Origin: Gilliamella sp. wkB308
GTDB lineage: Bacteria > Pseudomonadota > Gammaproteobacteria > Enterobacterales > Orbaceae
Direction of reading: 5' to 3'
Length of the DNA stretch: 64,000 nucleotides
NCBI RefSeq assembly: GCF_001690185.1
Contig: NZ_LZGN01000038.1
Coordinates: forward strand, 310,001-374,000
In this document: one piece after another, positions 9,309 to 17,542 of the stretch
Layout: every line of letters starts with the position of its first letter
Position numbering within the stretch: position 1 is the first letter of the stretch
Notes under the pieces: model-generated
Databases searched by the model: none
Seen by the model: the letters and a program-made list of their open reading frames with translations, nothing else
What the model was told of the DNA's origin: nothing
Position numbers and translations under genes: made by a program

Positions 9309-9746
9309 ATGAAATCAACAATTAAGTCGTCTGTATGTAAATTAACACTGCTTTCTTTTTTAACAACGCTTACATTAGGTGTTTGTGCCGCAAACGTTGA
9401 TGATCATGAAGGGCGAACATGTGCCGGCAAAAAAGAGGCGATTGAAGCGCAAATTACAGAAGCTCAAAAAACCGATAATGTTGAACGTGTTCAAGGATTA
9501 GAAAAAGCATTGTTAAATGTCAAAATGCATTGTAAAGATGATAATCTAGAAGCCGAATACAAAAAAAATATCAACGAAAAAACTGAAAAAGTGGCAGAAA
9601 GACAAAAAGATTTAGCAGAGGCAAAACTCAAAGGTGACAACCAAAAAATTGCCGAAAAAACCGCAAAATTAAATGATGCTGAAAAAGAACTTGCGGAAGC
9701 TAAAGATAAATTGGACAACTTCTACAAAGCAGTGAAATCGAAATAA
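9309..9746 (+). CDS. DUF1090 (YqjC-like) periplasmic protein
   Basis: A 145-residue exported protein of the DUF1090/YqjC family, whose role is not established. The signal peptide is at 1-25 (LTLLSFLTTLTLGVCAA). Two conserved cysteines are in EGRTCAGKK and KMHCKDD. The rest is a long charged alpha-helical or coiled-coil region rich in Ala, Glu and Lys. I start at 9309 because AAGAGGAAT lies directly upstream; an in-frame start at 9270 would sit inside coaA and add 13 non-signal residues. It is only 18 bases after coaA. Confidence 0.85.
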   Translation: MKSTIKSSVCKLTLLSFLTTLTLGVCAANVDDHEGRTCAGKKEAIEAQITEAQKTDNVERVQGLEKALLNVKMHCKDDNLEAEYKKNINEKTEKVAERQKDLAEAKLKGDNQKIAEKTAKLNDAEKELAEAKDKLDNFYKAVKSK

Positions 9747-9785
9747 ATCTTAATTTTTAGCCTTAATAACATATCCTTTAAAATA

Positions 9786-9835
9786 GTCATCATCAAAATA
9801 GTGATAACGTTGTGAGTTTTCCCGTTGATGATGAC
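9786..9835 (+). terminator. Long-loop hairpin after the DUF1090 gene
   Basis: Perfect 11-bp arms GTCATCATCAA (9786-9796) and TTGATGATGAC (9825-9835) enclose about 28 bases. No T run follows directly, so it may be a weak terminator or a processing structure. The rest of 9747-9960 shows no gene. Confidence 0.35.
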
Positions 9836-9971
9836 AACTTTCTTATCCTACACTCATTGCTATTTTTTAACCAAAATGACACAATTTTCAAGCAAATTAA
9901 GTTAACTTTGCGTTTCACTTCGTTATGGTTAATGATTAAGCAATAAGCTGGACTTTTTTACCAAAAAAAGG

Positions 9972-10026
9972 TAAGGTGTGCGCCTTATCACGTGGTTCGT
10001 AAACCTCCCACGCAAAAAAACTAAGG
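9972..10026 (+). promoter_or_regulatory. PreQ1-I riboswitch controlling queF translation
   Basis: The aptamer core has stem CGTGG (9991-9995) paired with CCACG (10008-10012), a loop beginning TTCGTAAACCTC, and the A-rich tail ending in ACTAAGG. This is the class I preQ1 pattern known from Bacillus and Haemophilus queuosine genes. The tail CTAAGG (10021-10026) can pair with the loop CCT and is also the Shine-Dalgarno of queF seven bases before its ATG, so preQ1 binding should block translation. A small hairpin (TAAGG...CCTTA, 9972-9987) precedes it. Confidence 0.88.
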
Positions 10027-10032
10027 AAAATT

Positions 10033-10506
10033 ATGAGTAACGTTACACTACTAGGCGATCAGTCTGTTCGCTATCCTACAACTTATTGTCCAGAAATTCT
10101 GGAAACCTTTGACAATAAACATCCTGTTAATGACTATTTTGTCAAATTCAATTGTCCTGAATTTACCAGCCTTTGTCCTATCACTGGTCAACCTGATTTT
10201 GCAACGATCTATATTTCGTATGTTCCGAATATTAAAATGGTCGAAAGTAAATCACTTAAGCTCTATATGTTCAGCTTCCGTAATCATGGTGATTATCATG
10301 AAGATTGCATTAATATCATCATGAAAGATCTAATTAAATTAATGGATCCCAAATACATCGAAGTCTGGGGTAAATTTACGCCACGTGGTGGTATTTCTAT
10401 TGATCCTTATGCTAATTACGGTAAACCCGGTACTAACTGGGAACAAATTGCGCTTAATCGTTTAGCTAATCACGATCTTTATCCTGAAAAAGTCGATAAT
10501 CGCTAA
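10033..10506 (+). CDS. queF: NADPH-dependent preQ0 reductase QueF, short (type I) form
   Basis: Reduces the nitrile of 7-cyano-7-deazaguanine (preQ0) to preQ1 in queuosine synthesis. It is 157 residues, the unimodular Bacillus-like form, not the roughly 280-residue E. coli form. The catalytic cysteine is C48 in [16 protein letters not shown], and the NADPH motif ESKSLKLY is at 71-78, followed by [11 protein letters not shown]. The gene is preceded by a preQ1 riboswitch and followed after 27 bases by queC. Confidence 0.95.
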   Translation: MSNVTLLGDQSVRYPTTYCPEILETFDNKHPVNDYFVKFNCPEFTSLCPITGQPDFATIYISYVPNIKMVESKSLKLYMFSFRNHGDYHEDCINIIMKDLIKLMDPKYIEVWGKFTPRGGISIDPYANYGKPGTNWEQIALNRLANHDLYPEKVDNR

Positions 10507-10533
10507 TCTCATCATCCTAACAGGAATTTTTTC

Positions 10534-11193
10534 ATGCAACATCGAAAAGCAATTGTGATATTTTCGGGTGGGCAAGACTCGACCACTTGCCTGCTGCAAG
10601 CCATTGCTGATTATGGACGTGAAAACGTTGAAACAATCAGCTTTCAATACGGTCAACGACATGCCATTGAGCTTGAAAAAGCTAAATGGATTGCTGAAGA
10701 TCTCGGTGTGAAACAAACCGTTATTGACACTTCAGTGATCAAACAAACGACCAATAATGCTTTGATTGATGACTCACAAGAAATCAAAGCCGCTCAAGAA
10801 GGCAATTATCCGAATACCTTTGTTGATGGTCGTAATATGCTATTTTTATTGTTAGCGGGATGTTATGCCAAACAACACGCTATTGAAGATATTATTATTG
10901 GCGTATGTGAAACTGATTTTAGTGGTTATCCGGATTGTCGAGACATCTTTATTAAATCCATGAATGTATCGATGAATTTAGCCTTGGATTATACTTTTAA
11001 TATCATCACGCCGTTAATGTATCTAACCAAAGCGCAGACATGGGAAATGGCTGATAAACTCGGTTATCTTGATTATATCCGGCAACACACTCACACTTGT
11101 TATTATGGGGTTGACGGCGGATGTGGTCAGTGCCCAAGTTGTGAGCTGCGAGAAAAAGGGTTAAATCAGTATTTAACCAATATTACAAAATAG
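10534..11193 (+). CDS. queC: 7-cyano-7-deazaguanine synthase QueC
   Basis: ATP-dependent ligase that makes preQ0 from 7-carboxy-7-deazaguanine and ammonia. It is 219 residues. The PP-loop SGGQDST is at 11-17. Four cysteines at about 189, 197, 200 and 203 (C-Y-Y-G...C-G-Q-C-P-S-C) form the zinc site. AACAGGAAT precedes the ATG. It is probably cotranscribed with queF and under the same riboswitch. queD and queE are not in the window. Confidence 0.96.
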   Translation: MQHRKAIVIFSGGQDSTTCLLQAIADYGRENVETISFQYGQRHAIELEKAKWIAEDLGVKQTVIDTSVIKQTTNNALIDDSQEIKAAQEGNYPNTFVDGRNMLFLLLAGCYAKQHAIEDIIIGVCETDFSGYPDCRDIFIKSMNVSMNLALDYTFNIITPLMYLTKAQTWEMADKLGYLDYIRQHTHTCYYGVDGGCGQCPSCELREKGLNQYLTNITK

Positions 11194-11288
11194 TTGTGTC
11201 TGAAGGTTAAATGAACACAGGCAAATCATCAACGATTAATTTGTATAAAAAGCATCTTTTTTACAACAAGTTAAAAATATGAGATATC

Positions 11289-11335
11289 GATGTAATTAAA
11301 TTCGGACTATTCGACATTTTAACCTTAATTACATC
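11289..11335 (+). other. Strong inverted repeat upstream of the yhhQ leader element
   Basis: Perfect 11-bp arms GATGTAATTAA (11289-11299) and TTAATTACATC (11325-11335) flank a 25-base loop. It is followed by ATTTTTAC, so it could end the queF-queC transcript or be part of the yhhQ 5' leader. Nothing else is seen in this gap apart from the element at 11353. Confidence 0.45.
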
Positions 11336-11352
11336 ATTTTTACGTTAAACAT

Positions 11353-11383
11353 TATGGGTTCTCTCACCCCATTCAAAAAAGGA
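11353..11383 (+). promoter_or_regulatory. Second preQ1-I-type riboswitch candidate, before yhhQ
   Basis: The stem ATGGG (11354-11358) pairs with CCCAT (11368-11372) around a loop beginning TTCTCTCAC. An A-rich tail TCAAAAAAGGA follows and ends in the ribosome site of yhhQ. The order stem, GGTTC-type loop, ACCCC, A-rich tail, GG resembles compact class I aptamers such as that of Thermoanaerobacter. The gene it controls is a queuosine-precursor transporter, which supports the call. It is shorter than the queF element, so confidence is lower. Confidence 0.68.
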
Positions 11384-11390
11384 AATGAAT

Positions 11391-12074
11391 ATGTATTTAA
11401 ATATTCACTCAGACTCACTACAAGAAAAATTTACGCCAGCTCAGCAGCATAAAGCACTTTGTTGGCTCTCTTTTTTTCATATCTTAGTTATTGCATCAAG
11501 CAATTATCTGGTACAAATCCCGTTTGATATCTTCGGTTTTCATACCACTTGGGGAGCATTTACCTTTCCATTTATCTTTTTAACCACCGATTTAACCATT
11601 CGGGTATTTGGTGCCAGCCTTGCCAGAAAAATTATCTTTGTTGTTATGATACCGGCATTACTGTTCTCTTATTCCATTTCGGTTGTATTTTTCGAAGGGC
11701 ATTGGATGGGATTGTCAGCGTTGTGTGATTTTAACAGTTTTGTTTTTCGAATTGCATTAGCCAGTTTTGCTGCTTATTTGGTTGGGCAACTGATGGATAT
11801 TACCGTGTTTAATTATTTACGAAAAAATAAAGCGTGGTGGGTTGCGCCTTCGGCGTCAGCGGTGTTAGGTAATGGTATTGATACTATTGTCTTTTTTGCC
11901 ATTGCCTTTTATCAAAGTAACGACGAATTTATGGCGAATCATTGGATCGAAATAGCCTCAATTGACTATAGCTTTAAAATTTTAATTTGTGGATTATTCT
12001 TCTTACCCCTTTATGGTGTTATTTTAAATTTTTTAATGAAAAGATTAATGACGTTAGCCAGCACCAATTCATAA
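11391..12074 (+). CDS. yhhQ: Queuosine precursor transporter YhhQ (preQ0/preQ1 uptake)
   Basis: Inner-membrane importer for 7-deazaguanine precursors (VUT family). It has about six hydrophobic segments and matches E. coli YhhQ, for example SSNYLVQ, GFHTTWGAFTFPFIFLTTDL, IRVFGASLARKIIF and ASAVLGNGIDT. I start at 11391 because the AAGGA ribosome site at 11379-11383 is seven bases upstream. The upstream in-frame ATG at 11385 would be only one base from it. The product is 227 residues. It is separated from queC by 190 bases with its own leader. Confidence 0.94.
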   Translation: MYLNIHSDSLQEKFTPAQQHKALCWLSFFHILVIASSNYLVQIPFDIFGFHTTWGAFTFPFIFLTTDLTIRVFGASLARKIIFVVMIPALLFSYSISVVFFEGHWMGLSALCDFNSFVFRIALASFAAYLVGQLMDITVFNYLRKNKAWWVAPSASAVLGNGIDTIVFFAIAFYQSNDEFMANHWIEIASIDYSFKILICGLFFLPLYGVILNFLMKRLMTLASTNS

Positions 12075-12112
12075 TTTTGTTCGCTTTTGTAACGAAGCAC
12101 CTTCCACTATTT

Positions 12113-12150
12113 ACAAAACTCATTTATTTTCATGAATAAATGAGTTTTGT
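12113..12150 (+). terminator. Strong hairpin terminator after yhhQ
   Basis: A perfect 16-bp stem (ACAAAACTCATTTATT at 12113-12128 with its complement at 12135-12150) has loop TTCATG and then CTCTTC. From here to 12342 no gene is convincing; a short reverse-strand reading frame there looks like chance or debris. Confidence 0.75.
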
Positions 12151-12342
12151 CTCTTCATCTAATGGCAATGATTTCTTTTAACAATATGTTTTAATAAAAG
12201 ATAATTTTTTATCAGACATACTCGAAGGAGTGCCATTATCTTTAAAAACAACTTTTGCCAAACGTTTTTAGGCAGTGCATAATATAGATAATCGAAAAAT
12301 GTTGATAATGTAATATTTGGAATAGAAAATAGGTGAAAAATA

Positions 12343-15300
12343 ATGAGCTTTATTAAAGGGTTAAGCGTATTGAGCTTAATTTTGGTTTTAATCGGTTGTG
12401 ATAATAATAGTAAATCTTCATCGATAGCTAATGAAAACAAAGATAGTCAGACAACAACTCAATCTGTCAATGACAATACTTCAAAGATTAATTCGAATCA
12501 AAATAATCAAACTCAAAGTATATTTACTGTTACTCCTGAGTTAAAAGAAAAATATAAAAATAACCCTTTTACTGTCCTTGATACCTCAGAAATGATAGTA
12601 GATGGTTCGAGTACTTTAGTTGTTACGTTTTCTGTTCCGGTTAACCCTAAACTCAATTTTTCTAATCTATTAAGACTTGTCGATAAGGAAAAGGGAACGG
12701 TTGATGGCGCATGGGAGCTTTCAAATAACGGTTTGGAATTAAGGCATCGATTCCTTGAACCGAATCGTAAGTTAACCTTGACCATTGATAAAATGCTATC
12801 TGCTATCAATGATAAGAGTTTACCTTCAGTGTATCAAATTGAAATTAATAGCCAAAATCGTGAGCCTTTTATCGCTTTTTCAAGTAGTGGTGTACTATTA
12901 CCCAGCAAATCCATGAATGGCTTACCGGTTACGACACTGAATATTGATAAAGTCGATATTAATTTTTATCGAATCAAACCAGAAAAGTTAGCTAAATTTA
13001 TTACGAATTACGGTTTTATAAACCGTTATTATACTTGGCGTTCACAAAATTTTGAAGAATATATGGATTTATCTTATTCTTCCCGGTTTGATCTGAATCC
13101 TACACCCAATACTCAAGAAACACTATTACTGGATTTGTCTAAGTTTTCAGAAATAAATAAAGAAGGCATTTATCTTGCAGTAATGGATAAAGCTGGATCT
13201 TATAATGATGAATTGCCTGCCACATTATTTTCAATCAGTAATATTGGGATAGCTATTCATGCTTACCACAATGGTAAATTATTGGTGATGACTCATGGAT
13301 TAGATAATGGCAAACCATTACCAAACATAAATTTATCGCTACTTTGTGTTAACTCCTCAAATGACAACAATAATAATTGTAATACCCTTTCATTCCAAAC
13401 GAATAATGAAGGTTTTGCTGAGATCACATTACCAGAAGGATCTAATTATTCTTTATTAACAGCCGATGATGGAAGCCAGACTTCATTTGTCACCATTAAT
13501 CGTAATGCCCTAAATTTAACGGACTTTAATCTATCTGGTTCAACTTTTTATTCAAAACAATTATTTATTTTTGGACCTCGCGATTTATATCGTCCCGGTG
13601 AAACGGTTTATTTTAACGCATTATTACGTGATGCTGACGGACAACAATTACCTGATCAACCAATCATGGTTGAGGTGCTCTCTTCTGACGATAATGTCAT
13701 AGCAAGTGGTTACGTAAAAAAAGAACCAGACACCCATGGTTTATATCAAGTTGAGTTCACGATACCAAGTGATGCGCCAACAGGTAAATGGTCACTTCGT
13801 ATTAATGTCGGTGATGACAACTATCGTTTTTCTTATTTTAAAGTAGAAGAGTTCCTACCAGAAAGAATGGCAATGGAAATCAAAGCGCCTTCTAATGAAC
13901 CTATATCATTTGATCAAGACGTGGAATTTAGTATAAAAGGTTGGTATCTCTATGGTGCCCCAGCTTCTGGCAATAAATTGAATGGTAGGAACTATTATAA
14001 AAATTTAAGAACTGTTCAGGGATTAAATGATTTTAAAATCGGAGATGTTCAAGGTGAGACAGATTATACTGAGTTGTCTGAAATTGATGAAACTTTGGAT
14101 AATAATGGTAAAACAGAAATCAAGCTTAGTGCAGATCAGTGGGCTCGTGTAAAAAAACCTATTAGAATCGTGACAAATATAAGTTTATTGGATTCGGGGG
14201 GAAGACCAGTTACTCGTTATGCAACTCAAGATATTTGGCCAGCAAATCAACTTCCCGCTTTACGTGCTTTATTTAGCGACGAACCTTATTACAATTGGGA
14301 GATGGATACTTATAGTCAGCGTCCAACCGTTGACATTGGCGCTTTAGCTGAGTTTGAAGTTGCTTACGTGAATAAGCAAGGCGAAAAACTTGCTACTAAT
14401 AATTTAATAGCCCGGGTCGTGCGTGAGCGTCGAAATTATTATTGGTCTTGGTCTGATGGAAGTGGTTGGGAGCAACATTCAACTTTAAAAGAGTTTGTTG
14501 TTTCAGAAAATAAGATATCCATTGATGAAAACGCTACAGCTAAAGTCAGCTATCAACCTGATGATTATGGGGCATATCGGATAGAAATTGTGGATCCAAA
14601 TACTAATGTAGTAAGTAACATTCGTTTTTGGGCTGGCTATGACTGGGAAGATAATACTCAAGGTACAAATAATTTGCGTCCAGATCAGGTAAAATTGAGT
14701 ATAGACAAAGCATTTTATTCAGTTGGTGATACAGCTAAAGTACACGTACAAGCGCCGGCTGCCGGTTCTGGTTACATATCACTTGAAACCAACGATGGAA
14801 CATTATGGAAAAAAGAAATTACCGTTGACGATGAAGGTCTTGAAGTTGAAATCCCAATTAATGATTGGAAACGTCACGATATTTATATAAATGCAATGAT
14901 TATCCGACCATCGACGAATGCTGAAGTACAAACGGTTAAACGGGCGGTTGGTCTACTTTATTTACCGTTAGACACGTCAAATCGTCAATTAAATATCACG
15001 ATTGACGCACCGAAAAAAACCGAACCAGAAAAAACCATTCCAATTAAAATAAGAATGGATAAACAAGCAATTAATAAAGATCAGACCGTAACAGTTTTAG
15101 TTTCTGCTGTAGATGCAGGCGTGTTAAATATAACTAATTTTGCAACGCCCGATCCTTATACCTCATTTTTAGGACGTAAACGATATAATGTTGATCAGTA
15201 TGACGTATACGGCAAGTTAATTGAGGCAAAAGGACGAAACATTAAAATGAGTTTTGGTGGTGATGCGGTAGCTGCAGGCGGTAAAAGACCATTAACGGAA

Positions 15301-17442
15301 GTAAACATCGTTGCTCAACAACTCAAAACGATCCAATTAAATGAAGATGGTGAAGGAATTGTTGAGTTAGCATTACCAAATTTTAATGGAGAATTACGTT
15401 TAATGGCGCAAGCATGGGATGACAATCGCTTTGGTAAAGCTGAGCAAGCGATGATTGTTGCTTCTCCTGTGATTGCTGAATTGTCTATTCCTCGATTCTT
15501 ATCAGGTGGAGATCGTGCTGAATTAGCATTAGATATCCATAATTTGACTGATACAACTCAAACTATGAAAATTGATGTCGCTACCTCAGGATTGGTTTAT
15601 CAAACGGAATCGAAATCTATCAATCTTAAGCTTGATACAAAGCAGAAAAATATTATTCAAATCCCTATTATTGCTGATTATGGCTATGGTCAAGGAACCA
15701 TAACAGTCACCGTAACAGGAATTAAATTGAATGATGGATCGGATTATCAAATCAACCGTTCATGGAATTTAGGTGTAAGACCCGCCTATTCAGCAACCTA
15801 CAAAAGTTATGTTGAAGCAATTGATGCAGGCGAAAGTTGGGTGCTATCCCCATCTAATTTAGATGATTTAATTGATAATACTGTTAGCGCTCAATTAATT
15901 GTATCTAATCAGCCACCGTTAAATATTGCCCAATATATCAAAGAATTGTTTGCGTATCCTTATGGATGTCTGGAACAGACAACAAGTGGCTTATTTCCAT
16001 CTTTATATGCTAATAGTGAACAGCTAGCTGCATTAGGCATCAAAACCGATTCGGATGAAGAACGTCGTCAAAATGTTCAATTAGGGATTTCTCGTATTTT
16101 ATCAATGCAAAGAAGCAATGGTAGTTTTGGTCTTTGGAGTAGTGAAAGTAATGAGGAATATTGGCTGACTGTCTATGCCACTGATTTTCTACTTCAAGCT
16201 AAAGAACGAGGTTATCAAGTGAATGATAAAGCACTCGATTCAGCGATGACACGAATTGGAGAGTATATCTATTCCTCTTCAGTTCTTGATAACATGAGAT
16301 ATTATTATCAGAATTCTGATAGATATTATCATGCAGAGCTTTCGATAAAAGCTTATGCGTTAATGTTAATGGCAAAACAAGATAAAATTACTTCGATAAT
16401 GCGTAATGAAATTAAAAATCTTTCTCGAAAAATTATAGACAGCAACATAGCGTTATCTCCACTACCTATAATGCAGTTAGCATTAACAGCAAAACTTACC
16501 GGTTATGAAGAATTATATCGCGCTTTAATGGAAGAAGTGAAAAATACAAATTACGTAAACGACATTAATAATTATGGTGATTACGGTAGTGAACTTCGTG
16601 ATGACGCTTTAGTATTAGCGATTCTTGTTGAAAATAAAATTGGTACGAATTTGCAAACTGAATATCTATTTAAATTATCTGATTTATTAAGTGACAAACG
16701 TTATCTATCAACGCAAGAATTAAATTCACTGTTTATTGCGGGTTGGTCGTTAGAACAACGCAAAAGCACACAGAAGTTTAAAGTGGCAGTGAATAATGAA
16801 GTCACTTCGGCTAGTGGTTCGTTTAAACGTAATTTTAATTTTAACGATATAAATCATGGATTAACTATCAGTAACCCACAAAATGATAAACCGCTATATA
16901 TTAAATTAACCGTATCAGGTTATGCTAAAACAGCACCTGCACCAACATCAAATGGGAACATCTTAAGGATCAGTCGAAGTTATTATGATATGAAAGGCAA
17001 CCCTATTATTCCTACAGATGTAAAAGTGGGTACAATGATGCTTGTCATCCTAGATGTAAAATCGCGAGAAAGAATTCAAGATGCGTTAATTGTTGATTTC
17101 TTACCTGCTGGATTAGAATTGGAAAATCAAAATCTTATAGGCAGTAATGTCAGTTTAGATTCTATTCCTGGGTTAGCGAATTTACTCAATAATCAAGATA
17201 GTAGTCATATCCGTTATCAGCAATATCGTGATGATAGGTACGTAGCGGCTGTTGATATCCAAAATTATATCGGCAGAAATTTGTACGGTGAACGTATGGC
17301 TTATTTAGTTAGAGCAGTGACGCCAGGTAGCTATATGGTGCCTTCTCCATTTGTTGAATCAATGTATCGTCCGGAAAGATTTGCGATTGGTCAAACTCTA
17401 GATATGATAACAATATTTCAACCTAAAATTAAAAATGATTAG
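12343..17442 (+). CDS. yfhM: Bacterial alpha-2-macroglobulin lipoprotein (YfhM type)
   Basis: Large periplasmic protease trap, 1699 residues (E. coli YfhM 1653), anchored as a lipoprotein: the lipobox LIGC gives Cys19. A low-complexity Ser/Asn/Gln linker follows (residues 20-60), then MG domains and a bait region. The thioester motif is C1209-LEQ in YGCLEQTTSG, which would covalently capture proteases. The alpha-helical thioester domain (LSMQRSNGSFGLWSS) and C-terminal MG domain follow. It is followed by pbpC and ndk as in E. coli. PbpC is thought to repair peptidoglycan after a breach while this protein neutralises incoming proteases. Confidence 0.95.
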   Translation: MSFIKGLSVLSLILVLIGCDNNSKSSSIANENKDSQTTTQSVNDNTSKINSNQNNQTQSIFTVTPELKEKYKNNPFTVLDTSEMIVDGSSTLVVTFSVPVNPKLNFSNLLRLVDKEKGTVDGAWELSNNGLELRHRFLEPNRKLTLTIDKMLSAINDKSLPSVYQIEINSQNREPFIAFSSSGVLLPSKSMNGLPVTTLNIDKVDINFYRIKPEKLAKFITNYGFINRYYTWRSQNFEEYMDLSYSSRFDLNPTPNTQETLLLDLSKFSEINKEGIYLAVMDKAGSYNDELPATLFSISNIGIAIHAYHNGKLLVMTHGLDNGKPLPNINLSLLCVNSSNDNNNNCNTLSFQTNNEGFAEITLPEGSNYSLLTADDGSQTSFVTINRNALNLTDFNLSGSTFYSKQLFIFGPRDLYRPGETVYFNALLRDADGQQLPDQPIMVEVLSSDDNVIASGYVKKEPDTHGLYQVEFTIPSDAPTGKWSLRINVGDDNYRFSYFKVEEFLPERMAMEIKAPSNEPISFDQDVEFSIKGWYLYGAPASGNKLNGRNYYKNLRTVQGLNDFKIGDVQGETDYTELSEIDETLDNNGKTEIKLSADQWARVKKPIRIVTNISLLDSGGRPVTRYATQDIWPANQLPALRALFSDEPYYNWEMDTYSQRPTVDIGALAEFEVAYVNKQGEKLATNNLIARVVRERRNYYWSWSDGSGWEQHSTLKEFVVSENKISIDENATAKVSYQPDDYGAYRIEIVDPNTNVVSNIRFWAGYDWEDNTQGTNNLRPDQVKLSIDKAFYSVGDTAKVHVQAPAAGSGYISLETNDGTLWKKEITVDDEGLEVEIPINDWKRHDIYINAMIIRPSTNAEVQTVKRAVGLLYLPLDTSNRQLNITIDAPKKTEPEKTIPIKIRMDKQAINKDQTVTVLVSAVDAGVLNITNFATPDPYTSFLGRKRYNVDQYDVYGKLIEAKGRNIKMSFGGDAVAAGGKRPLTEVNIVAQQLKTIQLNEDGEGIVELALPNFNGELRLMAQAWDDNRFGKAEQAMIVASPVIAELSIPRFLSGGDRAELALDIHNLTDTTQTMKIDVATSGLVYQTESKSINLKLDTKQKNIIQIPIIADYGYGQGTITVTVTGIKLNDGSDYQINRSWNLGVRPAYSATYKSYVEAIDAGESWVLSPSNLDDLIDNTVSAQLIVSNQPPLNIAQYIKELFAYPYGCLEQTTSGLFPSLYANSEQLAALGIKTDSDEERRQNVQLGISRILSMQRSNGSFGLWSSESNEEYWLTVYATDFLLQAKERGYQVNDKALDSAMTRIGEYIYSSSVLDNMRYYYQNSDRYYHAELSIKAYALMLMAKQDKITSIMRNEIKNLSRKIIDSNIALSPLPIMQLALTAKLTGYEELYRALMEEVKNTNYVNDINNYGDYGSELRDDALVLAILVENKIGTNLQTEYLFKLSDLLSDKRYLSTQELNSLFIAGWSLEQRKSTQKFKVAVNNEVTSASGSFKRNFNFNDINHGLTISNPQNDKPLYIKLTVSGYAKTAPAPTSNGNILRISRSYYDMKGNPIIPTDVKVGTMMLVILDVKSRERIQDALIVDFLPAGLELENQNLIGSNVSLDSIPGLANLLNNQDSSHIRYQQYRDDRYVAAVDIQNYIGRNLYGERMAYLVRAVTPGSYMVPSPFVESMYRPERFAIGQTLDMITIFQPKIKND

Positions 17443-17473
17443 TAGTATAAACGCATTAAATTAATCATCATCA

Positions 17474-17508
17474 AAACATCCGCCAAGTAAAATTGGCGGT
17501 GTTTTTTG
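17474..17508 (+). terminator. Rho-independent terminator after the macroglobulin gene
   Basis: The stem CCGCCAA / TTGGCGG (17480-17486 and 17493-17499) is followed by TGTTTTTTG. It sits between yfhM and pbpC, so pbpC may partly rely on read-through or its own promoter. Confidence 0.75.
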
Positions 17509-17542
17509 TGTAAAAATCTCTGCTAACCCCTGAAATTAGATA

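Noticed and set aside
12159-12440. Reverse-strand 93-codon frame
   Set aside because: It overlaps the start of the macroglobulin lipoprotein gene, has no ribosome site and shows no domain.
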